Made by a program: the position numbers and the translations under genes. Shown here one piece after another: positions 61,691 through 64,000 of a stretch of DNA of 64,000 bases. The stretch covers positions 19,096 through 83,095 of the forward strand of contig JBDRYS010000003.1 in the NCBI GenBank assembly GCA_039803545.1, in the 5' to 3' direction. The notes under the pieces are model-generated. The model was not told the origin of the DNA. It made no database searches and saw only the letters and a program-made list of their open reading frames with translations. This DNA comes from a candidate division WOR-3 bacterium. Lineage in GTDB: Bacteria > Hydrothermota > Hydrothermia > UBA1063. The first letter of the stretch is position 1. Every line of letters starts with the position of its first letter.

Positions 61691-62947
61691 ATGTCGACGG
61701 TAAAGCCCTTTAAAGCTGGAAGACCAAAAAAAGAGTTCGTGGAACAGGTAAATTGTCCACCTTATGATGTTATTTCTGTAAAAGAGGCAAAGGAACTTTA
61801 CAAAAAGAGCGAACTTAATTATGTCAAGGTAATAAGGCCCGAGGTCCACTTCCCCGACGACTATGACCCCTACAGAGAAGAGGTCTACCTAAAGGGAAAG
61901 GAAAACCTGCAACAGTATTTCAAAGACGGCATCTTCTTCGTCGAAGATAAACCTTCTTTGTACATTTACGAAGAGATTATGGGAGACATACGTCAGGTCG
62001 GGCTCGTGGGAATCTTTTCCTGCAAAGAATACGAAGAAGGGAAAATTAAAAAACATGAATTGACGAGGGAAGAAAAGGAAATCGACAGGGCGAAGCACAT
62101 CGATATCCTCGGTGCCCAGACCGAGCCTGTCTTCCTCGCCTACAGGTCATGGGAAAAGTTGGACAATCTCATCTTCGAGGGCACAAAATTCCCAAAAGAA
62201 TATGACTTTGTTGCTGATGGAGTGAGGCACATCCTGTATCTTGCAAAAGATGATGAATATATAAAGGAAATCCAGAAACTCTTCGCCGAACTTCCTCACC
62301 TTTATATTGCCGATGGCCATCACCGCTCCCAGGCGGCCTGGAGGGTAATGAAATGGAGAAGCGAAAGGAATCCAAAACACACTGGGGAAGAGCCTTATAA
62401 CTTCTTTCTCGCCGTTGTATTTCCCCACAAAGTACTGCACATCATGGACTACAACAGAGTCGTAAAGGACTTGGCGGGACTTACCGAAGAAGAATTTCTC
62501 AACAAACTCAGGGAAAAATTCGAAATAGAGGAACTCCAGGTAAGGGGAAACGATGCAAAACCCAAGACAATCCACACCTTCAGTATGTATTTAAACGGTA
62601 AATGGTACTCATTAAAGGCAAAACCTTCCATCATTAAAGAGGATGACCCAATAAATTCCTTAGATGTTAGCATTCTTCAAAACGAGGTTTTAGATCCCAT
62701 CCTTGGCATCAAAGATCCAAGAAGGGATAAAAGGATAGACTTTGTCGGCGGCATAAGAGGCCTCACAGAACTTGAAAGGCTGGTGGATAGTGGGGAATTC
62801 AAAGTGGCCTTTGCCCTCTATCCCACAACTATGGAACAACTTTTCAGGGTGGCAGACGCAGGCATGATAATGCCACCCAAATCTACATGGTTTGAACCAA
62901 AACTCCGTAGCGGGCTATTTTTACACCTTTTAGATCCGCTACAATAG
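61691..62947 (+). CDS. DUF1015 family protein
   Basis: The 418-residue product matches DUF1015 (COG4198) with 'C-P-P-Y-D-V-I-S' (18-25 region) and 'I-A-D-G-H-H-R-S-Q-A-A-W-R' (about 208-220), a conserved histidine-rich core. The biochemical role of the family is not settled. AAGGAGG precedes ATG 61691. It is followed 10 nt later by an OsmC gene. Confidence 0.9.
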   Translation: MSTVKPFKAGRPKKEFVEQVNCPPYDVISVKEAKELYKKSELNYVKVIRPEVHFPDDYDPYREEVYLKGKENLQQYFKDGIFFVEDKPSLYIYEEIMGDIRQVGLVGIFSCKEYEEGKIKKHELTREEKEIDRAKHIDILGAQTEPVFLAYRSWEKLDNLIFEGTKFPKEYDFVADGVRHILYLAKDDEYIKEIQKLFAELPHLYIADGHHRSQAAWRVMKWRSERNPKHTGEEPYNFFLAVVFPHKVLHIMDYNRVVKDLAGLTEEEFLNKLREKFEIEELQVRGNDAKPKTIHTFSMYLNGKWYSLKAKPSIIKEDDPINSLDVSILQNEVLDPILGIKDPRRDKRIDFVGGIRGLTELERLVDSGEFKVAFALYPTTMEQLFRVADAGMIMPPKSTWFEPKLRSGLFLHLLDPLQ

Positions 62948-62957
62948 GGAGGTCACT

Positions 62958-63398
62958 ATGGCGACCATTAAAAAAATAAAAGTAGATGCAAAGTGGGCGG
63001 GCAATATGCTCATTGAACTAAAGGCAAGGGATTTGGTCCAGTATGTGGACCAGCCTGAGGCATCCGGTGGGACTAACAAGGGAATGACACCCCTTGAGTA
63101 TGTTCTTGGAGCAATGGCAAGCTGTATCATTACCATTGGATTAATTATTGCAAAGCAGAAAAGGCTTAACATAAAAGGACTTTCAGCCTCAGCGGAAGGC
63201 GAAATAGATTACGATGTTTTGATGGGAAAGGCTGACAAACCTCGTGCAGGTTTCTACAAAATCAAGGTCAATGTTAAGGTCGATGCAGATATGTCCAAGG
63301 AAGAGAAAGAAAAATTCTTAAAAGAGATCGAATCTAGGTGCCCTGTGGCAGACAACCTTCTCAATCCTACGCAAGTAGAGGTGGTACTGGAAGAGTAG
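62958..63398 (+). CDS. OsmC-family peroxiredoxin-like protein
   Basis: The 146-residue product has the OsmC/Ohr fold with the conserved cysteine pair in M-A-S-C-I-I-T and S-R-C-P-V-A-D-N. 'S-G-G-T-N-K-G-M-T-P-L-E-Y' matches the family. Such proteins reduce organic hydroperoxides by thiols. GGGAGG precedes the ATG. It is downstream of the DUF1015 gene and probably co-transcribed. Confidence 0.92.
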   Translation: MATIKKIKVDAKWAGNMLIELKARDLVQYVDQPEASGGTNKGMTPLEYVLGAMASCIITIGLIIAKQKRLNIKGLSASAEGEIDYDVLMGKADKPRAGFYKIKVNVKVDADMSKEEKEKFLKEIESRCPVADNLLNPTQVEVVLEE

Positions 63399-63554
63399 GG
63401 AGAATTTTAGAGAAAACATAAAAAACCTTATAAAGAGGCAGACAGCATATAAAAAGAGTTTTACCGGTACTTGCCGAATTTCTTTTAACTGAATTTTAGC
63501 ATATTTGTGAGGGTAGCAATTCCTTCGCCCTCTTAGTTGTATAATTTTTGATGG

Positions 63555-64000
63555 ATGAAACTTCTGCTTCTTTCTAAGGTCAATTCCGTTCACACCCAAC
63601 GCTGGGCAAATGCCCTTTCGGAAAGAGGAATCGAAGTTCTGGTATTCGGTCTTGAAGGCTTGAAATCTAAAGAAAATCCTTATCGCTCTGAAATCACCAT
63701 AAAAACTGCGGGCATCGATGAACAAAAGCAGGGAGGTTTCAAAGAAAAATTAAATTACCTTAAAGCCTTACCGCTTCTTAAATCCACTATAAAAGAATTC
63801 AAACCCGACATCCTCCACGCCCACTATGCCTCCAGTTATGGACTTCTGGGGGCATTGACCGGCTTCCATCCCTTTGTAATCTCCCTCTGGGGTTCTGACA
63901 TCTTCGATTTCCCTAAGAAATCCTTTTTAAACGCCCTTATTATCAAACATAACCTTAAAAGGGCCGACCTGATAACCTCAACCTCCATTACCATGGCAAA
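63555..64000 (+). CDS. Family 4-like glycosyltransferase, truncated by window edge
   Basis: From ATG 63555 the frame runs open to the window end (148 codons). It reads as the N-terminal Rossmann domain of a GT-B enzyme: 'L-L-S-K-V-N-S-V-H-T-Q-R-W-A-N-A-L' start, 'I-L-H-A-H-Y-A-S-S-Y-G' and 'S-L-W-G-S-D-I-F-D-F-P'. The donor-binding C-terminal half is beyond the edge. A TATAAT lies at 63540-63545. An alternative ATG at 63551 is out of frame. Confidence 0.8.
   Translation, partial: MKLLLLSKVNSVHTQRWANALSERGIEVLVFGLEGLKSKENPYRSEITIKTAGIDEQKQGGFKEKLNYLKALPLLKSTIKEFKPDILHAHYASSYGLLGALTGFHPFVISLWGSDIFDFPKKSFLNALIIKHNLKRADLITSTSITMA

Noticed and set aside
62147..62575. 142-codon minus-strand frame inside the DUF1015 gene
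   Set aside because: It is antisense to a conserved protein, with no start signal.
1..64000. tRNA, rRNA, insertion sequences or CRISPR arrays
   Set aside because: I looked through the intergenic spaces and saw no cloverleaf, rRNA text, transposase or array; a covariance search would be needed to exclude them.

Overview
The window reads as a compact chromosome segment (about 60 genes, almost no spacer DNA, many 4 to 17 nt overlaps) of a thermophilic, anaerobic, diderm bacterium, probably a member of an uncultured FCB-side lineage such as candidate division WOR-3/Hydrothermae. The evidence is an outer envelope (LptF/G permease, LpxH, OmpA protein, beta-barrels), two secreted proteins ending in type IX (Por) sorting domains, and anaerobic or archaeal-flavoured enzymes: ferredoxin-dependent 2-oxoacid oxidoreductase, Thi4-type thiazole synthase without the donor cysteine, ApgM-type phosphoglycerate mutase, and an AspRS-like asparagine synthetase. 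The taxonomic placement is inference; no rRNA or tRNA gene was seen.

Layout. 1-10.3 kb: envelope genes (LptF/G end, beta-barrel), a giant cytosolic beta-helix protein built of ten 71-74-residue super-repeats, a TPR protein, then ndk and a korDB-korC pair without the alpha subunit. 10.3-20.2 kb: moxR, dgt and a radical SAM gene, then ytxH-accD-malK-brkB-pyrF (brkB and pyrF both appear to start at ATT), and mtnA with a PHP phosphatase. 20.2-26.5 kb: nitrogen (asparagine synthetase-like and glnA) and a TPP-riboswitch thiamine operon (thiC-thiM-thi4-thiE). 26.7-36.9 kb: DUF2207, sugar-nucleotide epimerase, acylphosphatase, the manC-lipoprotein-OmpA operon, a PlsY/CTP-kinase-like fusion, and the first Por-tail protein. 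37-44.3 kb: subtilase, then three tandem amidohydrolase paralogues, the first stripped of all metal ligands, and tsaD. 44.3-53.4 kb: purB-sppA-lpxH, DJ-1, SIMPL, an RDD-like gene broken by an in-frame TGA, an NSS transporter with a 32-residue MetS-like partner, a decayed restriction-modification locus, an orphan WtpA-like protein, and a PadR-controlled NifX-like operon. 53.5-64 kb: prolyl oligopeptidase-trmFO-xerC-YbhN, apgM with a FecCD/FecE transporter, DUF1015, OsmC and a truncated glycosyltransferase.

Expression signals are unusually legible. Many genes have TTGxxx-17 nt-TAxxAT promoters. In about a dozen the -10 hexamer ends only 6-9 nt before the start codon with no Shine-Dalgarno, which implies leaderless mRNAs, while other genes carry strong GGAGG sites. 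Two divergent gene pairs have abutting or overlapping -35 elements.
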